A DNA stretch of 64,000 nt from Selaginella moellendorffii (lineage: Eukaryota; Streptophyta; Lycopodiopsida; Selaginellales; Selaginellaceae): positions 1 to 64,000 of the forward strand of contig NW_003314378.1 in assembly GCF_000143415.4 (NCBI RefSeq). The letters are read 5' to 3'. Below the pieces are notes generated by a model, which did no database searches, had not been told where the DNA came from, and saw only the letters and a program-made list of their open reading frames with translations. Below are positions 33,138 to 43,777 of this stretch, one piece after another (within the stretch, counting starts at the first letter, position 1; every line of letters starts with the position of its first letter). The position numbers and the translations under genes were made by a program.

Positions 33138-34270
33138 AAATTCCTGAATGAGAATCAAGAAAACTCTCTATGACTCCATACCTGATGCATAAAAGAGGGA
33201 AAATAACTGGAACTTGCCTAGTAGTGCTCATCCTGCTTTACAGGGGAAGCTTCCACTAAAATCCAATCTAAAGGCCAATCTTTAATGCTTTAGAAGGCAA
33301 GAGGCCAAGGGCTGATTCCACTCATATATGACACTACTGCTGCTGCAAAGACCCTCCATGTACTTCTTTGTAACTTTTGAGAAACCAAGAGTAACAAATC
33401 TGCGAAAGCTACTGGCTGGCTGCGAGCATTGTAACTAGATTTATTCATCATATTACCTATTTGTTAAAAACCTTTTACCTCCTCAAAATAATGGATTGAT
33501 GATGGAACAGGATGGTCTGTACAATGGTCATGGGTTTGCTCTGGCCATGGCACCAGCACAAAGGTTAGATGGATATAACAACTATGCCATCCAAGGACCA
33601 CCATAAGCCTGTAATTCTGCTGCTTGGGTGAAGAGGAGGACATTGAAGGTAGTAGATGGTAGGAAGAGTTTTCCAACACATACAACAGTGATGGAAAGTA
33701 AAAACCATCAAGACGAATATGAAGTACTTTTGCTCATCATGGTGGCATGCCTTGTTGCAAGATGGGAGAACTTCATTTTCAAGGTTTAGCCCCAACTAGT
33801 TTTTGAATGGTGAAGTTTTTTAGCTATTCACTACAGAATAAGGCAATTGATGATGAAGTGGCATTCAGTGATAATCTATATAAAGCACTATTACAATGCA
33901 TCACCTACAAACAATCCCAAGAAGGTAAATTAGTTTGAGACTAGGCTTGCAGACCAGAAACCCAACTTCAACACACAAGCTAAACAGATTGGTGTTATGT
34001 CAGATTTAAGCACCCATAATAGAAATCAGAAAATATTTTCCATAAAGTGGGCAACAATAGCTTCACATGCAGTTGAGAATGATAACATGCACAAACCTAA
34101 CACCATACACATTAATGTTCTCTACTCATCCAAAAAGAATTTGAACTTTGCTCATTCGAATGGTGAAGTGATTGCTATAGTGCTTTCCATGCCATATCTT
34201 GCTATAACTTTTAGTGCGTACTACATGAAGCTGAGAAGTCTTCACTAGTGGTATTAGATAGAGTTTGAGG
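33138..34270 (+). other. Region downstream of the CR-like gene; no supportable gene
   Basis: A short frame at about 33480-33605 reads LMMEQDGLYNGHGFALAMAP and looks protein-like but has no partner exons that I can identify. 34001-34050 is the sequence repeated at 26959. Nothing else stands out. Confidence 0.5.
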
Positions 34271-34289
34271 TTCTTTATATACATCCACA

Positions 34290-35215
34290 AAGATTGAGAG
34301 AAGTTTTTTGGGTTTATTCACTTTTCTTTGTGATGAGCTTGTTCCAAAATTGGCCAGGAGGCCTCCTCCAGATTTGGCAAAAATACTAAGGTGGCACTTG
34401 CTTGTTTCAAAGAAAATAGCTATTGCTTTGAAACACTTGGCATTTGGGGATATGTGGTGAATGATTTAATGCATTTGGAGTGACTTCATGCACTACTCAA
34501 GCTTGTCTATGGCATTTTAGGTATGCATTATTTAAGCATGAAGGACTAATGATCCATTGGCCAAATGAGAAAAGAATGAATGAAGTTATAGCAAGATTTC
34601 AAAGATTGCGTGGATTCTCAAATTGTTGTGATGCAATGGATGGCACTCACATTGCAATCAAGCTCCCAAGATCAGGGTTCACAACAAATTGGTATGTTAG
34701 GGCAAGAAAATACTATTCAATGGTAGATAATAAAACTTCATTCTTTGACATAACAACAAGGATAACAAATAATATTCCAAATAGATGAGTTTGGAATTCT
34801 AGTGGTTTGAAGGATTGAAAAGAAGTGTTTATGTAACCTAGTGTACCACACAAAGTTCGAGGGGATTCCATAGTGGAGGATATGATTAATTTTGGTTAAT
34901 AGGTTCATGGCAAAAAGGTACAACTTCCTTCATTCTTCTACATGGATTGTTGTCAAGTGATCTTTTGGAATTTTGAAGAGGCAATGAAAATTGCTAGCTT
35001 AGAAAGGATTCAGAGGACATCAAAGCATCTTTGCAAACAATATCATGGCTTGTTGCATATTGCATAACTTAATGATCACAAAAAATGACAAGTTCATGGA
35101 AAATCTTAACTCTAACAGATTTAACCTCCACAAAAGGTCTCTTCATTTAGCCAAAGATGGCATAATTTTGAGAGATACTGTGGAAAAATTTGTTGAGAGT
35201 TTGGAATGATAGTAC
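34290..35215 (+). pseudogene. PIF/Harbinger transposase pseudogene
   Basis: An N-terminal stretch reads EVFWVYSLFF-like in one frame and, in another, gives a DELVPKLARRPPPDLAKI segment and a KIAIALKHLAFGD helix, as in PIF/Harbinger transposases. The frame at 34480-34788 has FQRLRGFSNCCDAMDGTHIA followed by IKLPRSGF, the strand with the first catalytic aspartate. The remainder to about 35215 is broken by many stops. Together with 28.6-29.5 kb it means Harbinger remnants flank the CR-like gene on both sides. Confidence 0.82.
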
Positions 35216-35757
35216 TTTATTCAATACAATGTTTCTGCATGAACTTGCATCATGAGATATTGATATTTTGTGAGACTAGACGCTATGCTACTGGTCAGTG
35301 AACATGAGAATCCAGAACACAAAAACAGTACCATAGTCCATATAGAATGAAAAAAGGAAATAAGATCCATGAGGAAAAGCTATAAGCTCGCTAGCTAGTC
35401 TTGCAAAGCTTACCATGATCCAGATGTGAAGAGGATACGCATCAGCCTTGTTGGAACTTTGGGCCAAGGCTGTCGATTTCTCCCACAGATCCTATCAAAC
35501 AGCGACTCCATGGATGTCACTGCGAAGAAATTGCAAGAAGAAAAGACAAAGTAGTGTTTGTGACGAGCCAGAACGAAGCACCTTCCATTTTGAAGTTCCC
35601 TAAAAGTCAATGTTCTCCACAACAGTGGATGCATTGTATGACCCTGCAAACATTCCAAAAAATTCTATCAGCCTTCTAATCGAGCCCCGTTATACTTATC
35701 TCTCAAATTTGAGTTGTGCAAAGTGAGGGCACCGCAAATCATGCATGGCAGCATCAC
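35216..35757. other. No recognised gene; one open minus-strand stretch
   Basis: A minus-strand frame at 35410-35658 encodes SMESLFDRICGRNRQPWPKV with a protein-like look, but I cannot place it. It lies downstream of the ITPK remnant on the same strand and might be part of another captured gene. Confidence 0.4.
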
Positions 35758-36340
35758 TCAGCTGGCCTTGAGCTTGGGCAGGCTAAGGAAGAAGTCCGTC
35801 AACACCGTCTCGTATGCAGGCATCTGGTGAAATAGTTGACGTGGTAGTGGTTCCTGGCTACCACAGATGAGTCCCAGATAAGATTGAAGTTGAAGATCTG
35901 GAGCCCTCAATCCCTTGGCCAGCTCCGCCACAAACTTGGTCGGTGGGAGGCAGTCCGATGCCCCACAGATCTGCAAGAAGCACAGTGCCTCCAACCGGTT
36001 GAGCTCGTCCTCAGGCACATCCGGGAGGGACCTCCGCTTGACACACTTGACGTAGTTGCCCACCACGTACATCTTGAAGATGACGCCACCATGGTTGAAG
36101 AATTCCTGGAGGACAACCGGCAGCTTGAACTTGGTGAGACCCTCTTGGTTGAAGGTGAGAGACATGGCATGGGAGTTTGTGCTGCCATTGGCCACCAGCA
36201 GCTTGGTGATCACCGGGAACTTGGGGCTGCTCATTGCCTTGAGATCGCCCTGGCAATCCGCCCTCAAAGGTCTCCTGTTCGTCACCCAACTGGAGGTCCG
36301 ACACCACCTGGAGCATCTAGATGCGGTTTGTGAATGGAGG
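35758..36340 (-). pseudogene. ITPK: Inositol-tetrakisphosphate 1-kinase (ITPK) pseudogene
   Basis: The minus strand has MLQVVSDLQLG, then SPKFPVITKLLVANGSTNSH and PVVLQEFFNHGGVIFKMYVV, followed by GNYVKCVKRRSLPDVPEDEL. The last two are hallmark ATP-grasp motifs of plant ITPK. Downstream, ELAKGL, an IFNFNLIWD stretch in another frame, and MPAYETVLTDFF match the C-terminus. A TAG precedes MLQVV, a deletion joins the first two blocks, and at least two frame changes lie between the kinase core and the end. An intact enzyme phosphorylates inositol phosphates in the cytosol; this copy is non-functional. No intron is evident, so a retrocopy is possible. Confidence 0.85.
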
Positions 36341-37920
36341 ATGCTCACTCACCAGCCATGGCAATCCAATCTGGAGCAGCTTCAATGCCAGGGTTCCCAA
36401 TACACCCAAGTAGACAATACTAGAGAACCCTAGCTCTTTGCATTCTTTGCCTTCTCCTTGAACAAGGCATTTGAAAAGTTTATCTTCCCTCCTGACTACT
36501 GGAGACAGCTTGCTGATTCACTTCTGTGCCTGCTCAAGTGATCGGTGGAAGTTCAGAAACTTCTCTACGGTTGGTTGAGTATTTCTATAAACATACTGCC
36601 AAAAAAGAAATAAAAGAAGTGTAAAAGAGCAATGGCCTTGTGAAGAAACTTGAGTACCACACCAAGCATCAACATGCTTATTCTGTGATTCAGGAATTGA
36701 CCATGGACAAAATCTGGATTGATGAAATGTGTATGTACTATTCCCCAATGCCCCTTAGGGGCTAAAAACAATATCGAGAGTGCACTCTTAAAGATACTAA
36801 CAAGACTACAAGCACGGATGCCCGGTGCTGCTTGTGGGATGCCTGCCTTCCAGGTGACTCCACCGCAAAACTTGAAGCCACCTGCTACACTCCACGACAC
36901 TCGAGACTGCTACAGAACACTCCACCATCAACATGCATCCAGTGCCAAAACGATGCCCGATCGCAATGCAACTCCAACTCGTAGATCCATGCGAGGTGTG
37001 AACATCCTCCAACTCATAGTCAGAGTGTGCTACCCTGCCTCCTGCATGGGACAAGTGCACTAGCCCATTTTCAAAAGATTCCTAGCCCTAGGGACTAGAG
37101 AAATGGCCCAAGCCTCCTCTTATGGGAGCCAAATGCTCCAGATCTAGCGTTGGAGAGGAAATGTGTGGATCCCCTACACATGCAGCATCTAATTATCTCC
37201 GTTGGCTGCTAGTCCCTATTGTGGTTGCTAGTCCCCATTGTGGCAGCAATCCCTGCCATTGGATCCAAAAATCCTCCCTTCCCGATCATCCTCAAAGCGA
37301 GACATTGTGCATGGTCTTCCAAAGAGAATCTAGAAAGCTGGGAACTTTTTCAAGTCCTAGTTACTCCAAATCACCCATAAAATAACATCCAGCTCCACCA
37401 ATCCTCAATTGCTACTGTCTCTATCACACATCAAGGCAAGCAAGATCACATAGATTTTGGTAAAGAACTCTATTTCTAGAGTTTTTGCAACTGTTTGTCC
37501 ACTGTCGAAATGCCTTAAGAGCCTCCTAATACTGCAACAACCTGCCACTGCTAGCGCTAGAAGCCCTAACTGCCCTCCAACAGGAATCCTAGCTAGCCGC
37601 TGCCCAAGAACCTTAATTCCAGAGTGTGAGCTAGACAAGAGCTGGATCGAGATCAAACTTTGGACTTGCATTTTAACAATTTAAAAAACAAATTTGGCAA
37701 TTCTACTTCTCCTTTGTCACGGTTGATTCCACAAAAGTTTGCCTGAGAAGTTGAAGCTCCTTGCACATCATGTGTGTTCTTTGCAACATCATCACATCTC
37801 TCCTATCTACAGCCACAATTGAAGCTTGGTGCTATTCATCATTAGTTACTTAAATTTTCTCCAAGTCTCATAGCTCAGGTCGTCTCATAAATCTGCTGGT
37901 TCCAGTTCCAATTCCATTAG
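36341..37920. other. No supportable gene
   Basis: Several short frames on both strands, none with recognisable motifs, consistent codon pattern or splice context. No repeat boundary seen. Confidence 0.5.
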
Positions 37921-37964
37921 TGTTAAGCACCACATCAGGATAATAGGATAAAGAAGGGGCAATG

Positions 37965-38194
37965 TGTTAGGTGCCAGCTTTGACCACATGGTCAACGTTG
38001 GTCAAAGGGAGGCTCAAGGGTATATTAAGGGATGTTAGGGTAAGGGAAAAAAACCTACCCTAGGGCTTACAGTGGAGTGGCGGTGCAGTGGAGCTTTTGA
38101 GGTAGCTCGGGGGTGGTTGGTGAGGAACCTCAAGAGGTGGTGTAGCATAGTCTAGGGCGACTAGATCTCTGTCTTTTTGTGCCAGATCATAACA
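37965..38194 (+). repeat. 5' LTR of Gypsy copy G2
   Basis: Starts TGTTAGGTGCCAGC and ends GATCATAACA; 230 bp; followed directly by the tRNA-Met primer site. Confidence 0.93.
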
Positions 38195-38218
38195 TTGGTA
38201 TTAGAGGAGTTGGTTGCG

Positions 38219-39190
38219 ATGGCCGACCAAGCTGAATGCTGGAATCCTATTGTCAGTGGTGGTGCTGATGATGGTGCTGATGAAGCTGTGGAGATTTGGA
38301 CCATTCAATATGTGGTTCATGAGCTGCGAGCCCTTAATCGAAATCAGCAAAAGATGCAAGACAAAATGCATGGCATAATGGATACCATGCATGGGCGTGT
38401 TGAGGCACTCGAGGCTGGACGGGGTAGCACTCCAAGTAAACCTTCTTTGGTAGAGCGACTCAAGATTCCAACCTTTTTCGGTGATGGTGGTGTGGATGAG
38501 TGTCTCGCTTCGCTAGCCAATGTGAAAAAGTTCTTAGCTGCTAAGGGAACTCCAGATGCAGAGGCTTTAGTGGCTATTCCAATGGTTTTGCGTGATGTGG
38601 GTCTTTGATGGTGGAATTGGCTTAAGGAGTCTTGTGTTGCAGATAAGAAACCACCAGTGTCTACCATGGATGAGTTTGAGGCTGCTTTCCGTTTATGTTT
38701 TGCCCCTCATTACAACGTGGAAAATGCTCATACAAAACTTTGATTCGAGCAAGGGAAAATGACGTTCGGGGACTATATTGAGCTTGATTAGTCGTGTTCC
38801 AATGAAAGATCCAGATCAGAACAAGTCCTACTTCATTGATGGCCTACATATTGAGAGCATGCAGCAACACTTGCGTCATTCTCACCCTACAAAGAGTTTG
38901 AAGGAGCTTTTTGATGTGGCTCGTTGACTTGACAATGACAAGCATAGGTCTTGCAAGCATTCGCAAAGTCCTTTTGTCGATAATCATTGTGATAATTGCC
39001 ATGGACACAAGGATGGGAACAAGCATCACAAGTTGAAGTTGGTGGTGACTACTTCGGATGCAAAGGGGTCCAAGAAGTGGAAGTTCTTTGTGAAGAATTA
39101 TAAACAGGGTTGTCATCATTGTAGCGAACTTGGACACTATAAGGCTGATTTTCCGCAGTTGAAGAACAAGCAGTAGGATAAGAAAAATGG
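38219..39190 (+). pseudogene. gag of Gypsy copy G2, with broken zinc knuckle
   Basis: It starts at the MADQAE methionine (38219). The first 130 codons are open to a TGA at 38606, where W is read in the 47-kb copy. Further stops and a short deletion follow. The nucleocapsid motif at about 39110-39155 reads CHHCSELGHYKADF: the last zinc-ligand cysteine is phenylalanine. Non-functional. Confidence 0.88.
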
Positions 39191-39314
39191 CCAATCTTCT
39201 AGTCATGGTAAGTTAGATACTAAAAAGTTACAAACTTTGCAGCATGAGGATGATGAGAACAACCATTCTGATCAAAGGAAGAGACTTTCGATCGTTGCTC
39301 GTTAGCTCAACTGT

Positions 39315-39764
39315 GTGTGGAACAAGATGGAGCTCGAGGATACGTGTGAATCAGCTTTAATGCTGGAGGGCGTGTTCCGTGGCGATCCAGTGCAGATTTT
39401 ACTGGATAGTGGGAGCGATAACAACTTTGTTTCGGCTAAGTTTGTTGCAGAGCATGGCCTGGTCACACGCGGAGTTCTTCCATACATAGTGGAAGGTGCA
39501 ACTACCTCTACTTAGCATTTTGATGCTTGTCTCGAGGGGCTGGAAGTGTTGGTTGGCAAAACCACACTTGTGGAGACTTTTTATCTCGCGGATATCCATC
39601 ATGTGGATTTCATTTTTGGGATGCCATGGTTGGTGAAGGTGGATCCAGAAATAAAGTGGAGTATTAAGCATATCTCGTTGGAGTATGATGGTGTTAAAGA
39701 TGTGTGGTTTGGCAAGGGCGTTCAACCACCAGTTGTTATGCTCTCTGTTAACTCTTTGAAGTAG
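39315..39764 (+). pseudogene. Aspartic protease of Gypsy copy G2
   Basis: The frame contains LLDSGSDNNFVSAKFVAEHG (D-S-G active site) and the late strand IFGMPWLVKVDP. It is broken by a TAG at about 39514 and closed by a TAG at 39762. Confidence 0.85.
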
Positions 39765-39797
39765 GCTTGTCGTAATGGAAAAGCACTTTCGAGTTAC

Positions 39798-41003
39798 TTG
39801 CTATTTGTTCATGACTTGGGGGACCAAGGCACGTGTGGGGGAGAAGCAACAGTACGGGATGTACTTGATGAGTTTTCTGATGTTTTTCCATCTGAACTTC
39901 TTCATGGGTTGCCTCCGTTACGAGGTGTGGAGCATGGGATTACATTAGAGCCGGGGACGTGGCCATTTTACCGGTGTTCATTTCGGTTAAGTTATGCAGA
40001 GGAGCAAGAAGTTCAACGACAAGTCAAAGAGTTACTTGAGTTTGGATTTATTCAGCCAAGTAAGTCTCAGTTTGGTGCTTTGGTCTTGCTTGTGAAGAAG
40101 AAGGACGGTTCAATGTGGATGTGTATTGACTACCGCGCTTTGAACAAGAAGACAGTGAAGGATAAAATGCCAATGCCATATGTGGATGATATCCTAGACA
40201 AGCTTGGTGATGCACGAGTGTTTACCAAGATTGATCTGAGGAGTGGATATCATCAGATTGCAATGGATGATGCATTTATCTCCAAAACGGCATTTAACAC
40301 AAGCTTTGGACATTTTGAGTTTACAGTTATGCCGTTTGGTTTGACGAATGCACCAACCACATTTACTTGGTTGATGACAAAGGTATTTGGGTGTTATCTT
40401 CATGAGTTTGTGAAGATTTTCTTGGACGATATTCTTGTTTTTAGCAAGAATATGGAGGAGCATAAGGTGCATTTGTGCAAGGTTCTTTTGTTACTCCGAG
40501 ACAGCAAACTTTATATGAAGAAGAGCAAATATGAGTTTGCAAAGTCAGAGGTGGAATATCTAGGCTATATTGTGACATCTAAGGGTGTCAAGATGGATCC
40601 AAGGAAGGTGGTTGTGGTGGAAAACTGGCCTACACTGACTACAGTGGCCGAGTTGCGCAGTTTTCTTGGTATGGCATACTACCAATGTTTCCAGCATAAG
40701 TTTGCAGAGGTGGCTATTCTTTTGATGTGGTTGTTACACAAGAATGTGCCATTCGAGTGGAAGAAGCCACAAGAGGAGAGTTTTGTAGTGTTGAAACGAT
40801 TGTTGAGCGAGACTCCAGTGCTTCACATTGCTGATCCATCGAAACCTTACAAGGTGACATGCGATGCGAGTGGTTATGCACTGGGAGGAATTCTCATGCA
40901 AGAGGGACAGCCTATTGCATATGAGAGTCAAAGTTTGAATTCCGTAGAGCAACGCTATTCCATATATGAACAAGAGTTACTCTCTATTGTTCATGCTTTG
41001 TAG
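39798..41003 (+). pseudogene. Reverse transcriptase and RNase H start of Gypsy copy G2
   Basis: One 401-codon open frame, the longest Gypsy pol piece here. It has LVKKKDGSMWMCIDYRALNK, FTKIDLRSGYHQIAM, MPFGLTNAPTTFT, FLDDILVF (catalytic D-D), SFLGMA and the RNase H start TCDASGYALGGILM. Catalytic residues are kept. It ends at a TAG at 41001 inside RNase H. Reading frames upstream and downstream are broken, so no polyprotein is possible. Confidence 0.92.
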
Positions 41004-41039
41004 ATGTGGTGACACTATTTTTATGGTGCAGTGTTCGTG

Positions 41040-42563
41040 GTGCAAACCACTTGTGTATCTTTTTACACAGGAGTTGAACACTAAGCAAGCTCGTTGGATG
41101 GTCAAACTCATGGAGTTTGGGGAGTTTTCTATTGAGCATTGTCTAGGAAAATCCAATGTGGTGGCAGATGCTTTATCTCGTGTTTGTCATGTGACAACGT
41201 TACAAACACGATTTTGTCATCATTTGAGTAAGGTGGTTAGCAAGTTTGGGCAGTTGGTTGAGCATGCTTAGGCTTAGGATGCTGAGGTGGCCTCTTTGCG
41301 AGACTAGATGGAAGCCCCTTTCTCATTAGTGGATGGGATTCTCTACTACAATGGCCGTGTATATTTGCTACGAGTGGATGTGTTAATTACTCAAGTTTTA
41401 TTCCACTATCATGATCGTCTAGAGGCCGGTCATTTTTGGGGGAAGAAGACGTATGAATTGATTAAGCGCAACTTTTATTGGAGGAATATGAAGGCTGATA
41501 TCCTCAAGTATTGTAAATCATGCAAGTTTTGTCAGCAGGTTAAGGTGCTATAGGAGAAGCCGGGGGGACTTTTGCAACCTTTACCTATTCCTCAGAGCCT
41601 TTGGTGTAATATCTCTATAGACTTCATCACTTGTTTGCCACTAACATAGAGGCAAAACTTGTTTGCCACTAACATAGAGGCAAAAGGAGCAAATATGGGT
41701 CATAGTGGATTGGTTGACAAAGTATATGCGGTTGTTGGCTCTTTGAAAGATTGTCACTACCTCAGACTTGGCTGCGGTTTACTTAGAGAAGGTTTTTTTT
41801 TTATTTTGGTTTGCCGGAGGATATCATTAGTGATCGAGATTCAAAGTTCACCAGTGGATTTTAGAAAAGCTTTGTATAGGCTATACAAGTGACTTTGAAA
41901 CTCTCGAGTGGAGATTATCCTCAGACGGATAGGCAAACCGAGCGTGTGAATCAGGTGGTGGAGGATATGCTACGTTGTAGCATTGGTTAAAGGTAAGAAC
42001 AGTGGGATCTTCCGTTGGTGCAATTTGCTTACAACAATAGCCAACACAGTGGAACCAAGCTAAGTCTTTACTTTGCCATATATGGAAGGCATCCTCGAAC
42101 AATGGTGGAGTTGGGATTGCATTTGAGTAAGGACGTTCATGATAAGCTTGATTCTGAGGCAACTGATCTGGCCATAAAACTTGATGAGATTCTGGTGGTG
42201 TATAAACGGAATTTGCAAGTAGCTCAGGATAGAGTGGAGAAGTTTGCGAATGAGCATCGCCAATTCCGGGAATATAAAGTGGGTGATCTCGTCTTTGTGC
42301 GAGTGATCTTTCCATCAAGTGAGCGGCAGAACACCTTGGTGCTTTTACAAATAGGGAAGAGTGATAAACTTTCCTATCGATATGCTGGTCCATATGAAGT
42401 GCTAGAGCGCATTGGTAAAGCGGCTTATCAGGTGCGGTTGCCGGCTGGGGTGAAAATTCATTCGGTATTTTATGTCAGCCAGTTGAAAGGTGTACTATCT
42501 TGGAGTGATGGGCCCAATGCCTCCTTGATGTATACGGCTGTGGAAGATGGACCAAGAGCTTGA
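41040..42563 (+). pseudogene. RNase H end and integrase of Gypsy copy G2, degenerate
   Basis: After SNVVADALSRV (end of RNase H) comes the integrase zinc domain (HYHDRLEAGH...CKSCKFC, an HHCC pattern) at 41400-41540. The catalytic core is damaged by stops and a local duplication near 41640-41690. The C-terminal part (42015-42563) is open and has FAYNNSQHSGTKLS, VGDLVFVRV and the chromo-like [19 protein letters not shown] strand set. Confidence 0.88.
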
Positions 42564-42638
42564 GCAAAGTTCCCCAAAAAGGGTGATCACAAGTACAACT
42601 TGTCCTTGGGACAAAGACTTTGTTGGGGGGGGAAGAAT

Positions 42639-42872
42639 TGTTAGGCGCCAGCTTTGACCACGTGGTCAACATTGGTCAAAAGGAGGCTCAAGGGTATATT
42701 AAGGCATGTTAGGGTAAGGGAAAAAACCCTACCCTAGGGCTCACAGTGGTGTGGCGGCGCAGTGGAGCTTTTGAGGTAGCTCAGGGGTGGTTGGGTTGTG
42801 AGGAACTTCAAGAGGTGGTGTAGCATAGTCTAGGATGACTAGATCTTTGTCTTTTTGCACCAGATCATAACA
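42639..42872 (+). repeat. 3' LTR of Gypsy copy G2
   Basis: Starts TGTTAGGCGCCAGC after the purine tract and ends GATCATAACA; 234 bp. It shares GGGAAAAAACCCTACC with the 5' LTR, unlike the GGGACTTAACC form of G3, so both belong to this copy. Confidence 0.93.
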
Positions 42873-43417
42873 CACTATAATCAAGTGATCACCCCTTTAG
42901 CCAGTTGGCTTAGGGTGTAAGGGATAGAATCCTAACATTGGTATTAGAGCCCAATTTGATTCTCGTGGCTGACGAGTGGGGCAAGAATATTTTGAAGGAA
43001 TATTCAACATAGTGGATCTAGAGAACTAAGGTTAGGTAGACCCTAAGAGAAGGACCATGGTGACCAGAGGGTGGCCTAAATATGATTACGGATGATCATT
43101 CCCTGGCGAAGGGAGGATTGTTAGGCACTAAATTAGGATAATAGGATAAAGAAAGGGCCCTATAATCAAGTGATCACCCCTTTAGTCAGTTGGCTTAGGG
43201 TGTAAGGGATAGGATCTTAATCCTAAAAGAAGGACCATGGTGACTAGAGGGTGGCCTAAATTTGATTGTGGATGATCATTCCCTGGCGAAGGGAGGATTG
43301 TTAGGCACCAGATCAGAATAATAGAATAAAGAAAGGGCCTTGCAATCAAGTGATCACCCCTTTAGCTAGTTGGCTTAGGGTGTAAGGGATAGGATCTTTA
43401 CAATCAAAGTGAATAAT

Positions 43418-43777
43418 TGGAACATCTAACACTCTCACAAGTTCCTCTAGATGCTCCACATGACAAAAATGCCCTAGAAATTTCTCCATCTTCTCCTCAT
43501 CAAGCATCTGTTTGACCTTCACCATTTCACAAGTAAATTCCCCACCCCACAGCCAATGCTGGAGGCATTCACTTGCCGTGCCCTCCTCAAAAGGTGACAG
43601 CATCAAGTCATTGTAGCTTGAGCATTTGAGTTTTGCAACCTCCACAAAACTCTCAACCTCTAACTGGGTTCCATCCTCACTTCCAACTGAATCACTTCTT
43701 CTTGCACCATCCCTTGTGCTGGAAGTTGTATCACTGCTATTGTCCAAAGTATCAACTGGCTCAAAAGCCACTGGCAC
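43418..43777 (-). CDS. Unrecognised coding-like frame, probably an exon
   Basis: About 120 codons on the minus strand with protein-like composition. An acidic, serine-rich start (RRDSVGSEDGTQLEVE-like) is followed by ECLQHWLWGGEFTCEMVKVK and a FLGHFCHVEHLEELVRVLDV helix. It runs into the end of the third T1 LTR, so its 3' part may have been displaced. I do not recognise the family; it could be an old retroelement gag or a host gene exon. Confidence 0.35.

Larger units (their letters stand above)
37965..42872 (+). mobile_element. Ty3/Gypsy retrotransposon copy G2, nearly full length, nested in a T1 LTR
   Basis: 5' LTR 37965-38194, primer site at 38195 (TTGGTATTAGAGGAG), gag, protease, RT, RNase H, integrase, then purine tract GGGGGGGGAAGAAT and 3' LTR 42639-42872. 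The flanks are CAATG and CACTA, consistent with a decayed 5-bp target duplication: removing the element and one copy restores a T1 LTR. Many stops (mostly C-to-T/G-to-A type) mark it as older than G3. It is the only copy here that keeps the complete RT-RNase H region. Confidence 0.93.
37921..43397 (+). mobile_element. Tandem miniature LTR element, family T1, split by a nested Gypsy copy
   Basis: The first LTR starts at 37921 (TGTTAAGCACCACATCAGG), is interrupted at 37964 by Gypsy copy G2 and resumes at 42873, ending CCTAACA at 42937. TTGGTATTAGAGCCC follows, a tRNA-Met primer site. An internal stretch of about 180 bp leads through GAAGGGAGGAT to a second LTR (43119 to about 43225), a shortened internal part and a third LTR (43299 to about 43397). 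LTRs are about 104 bp and nothing is encoded, which is the TRIM plan. Three LTRs in a row indicate recombination between copies. Confidence 0.82.

Noticed and set aside
35884-36333. Plus-strand 149-codon frame
   Set aside because: It is the antisense of the ITPK pseudogene, whose homology is clear on the minus strand.
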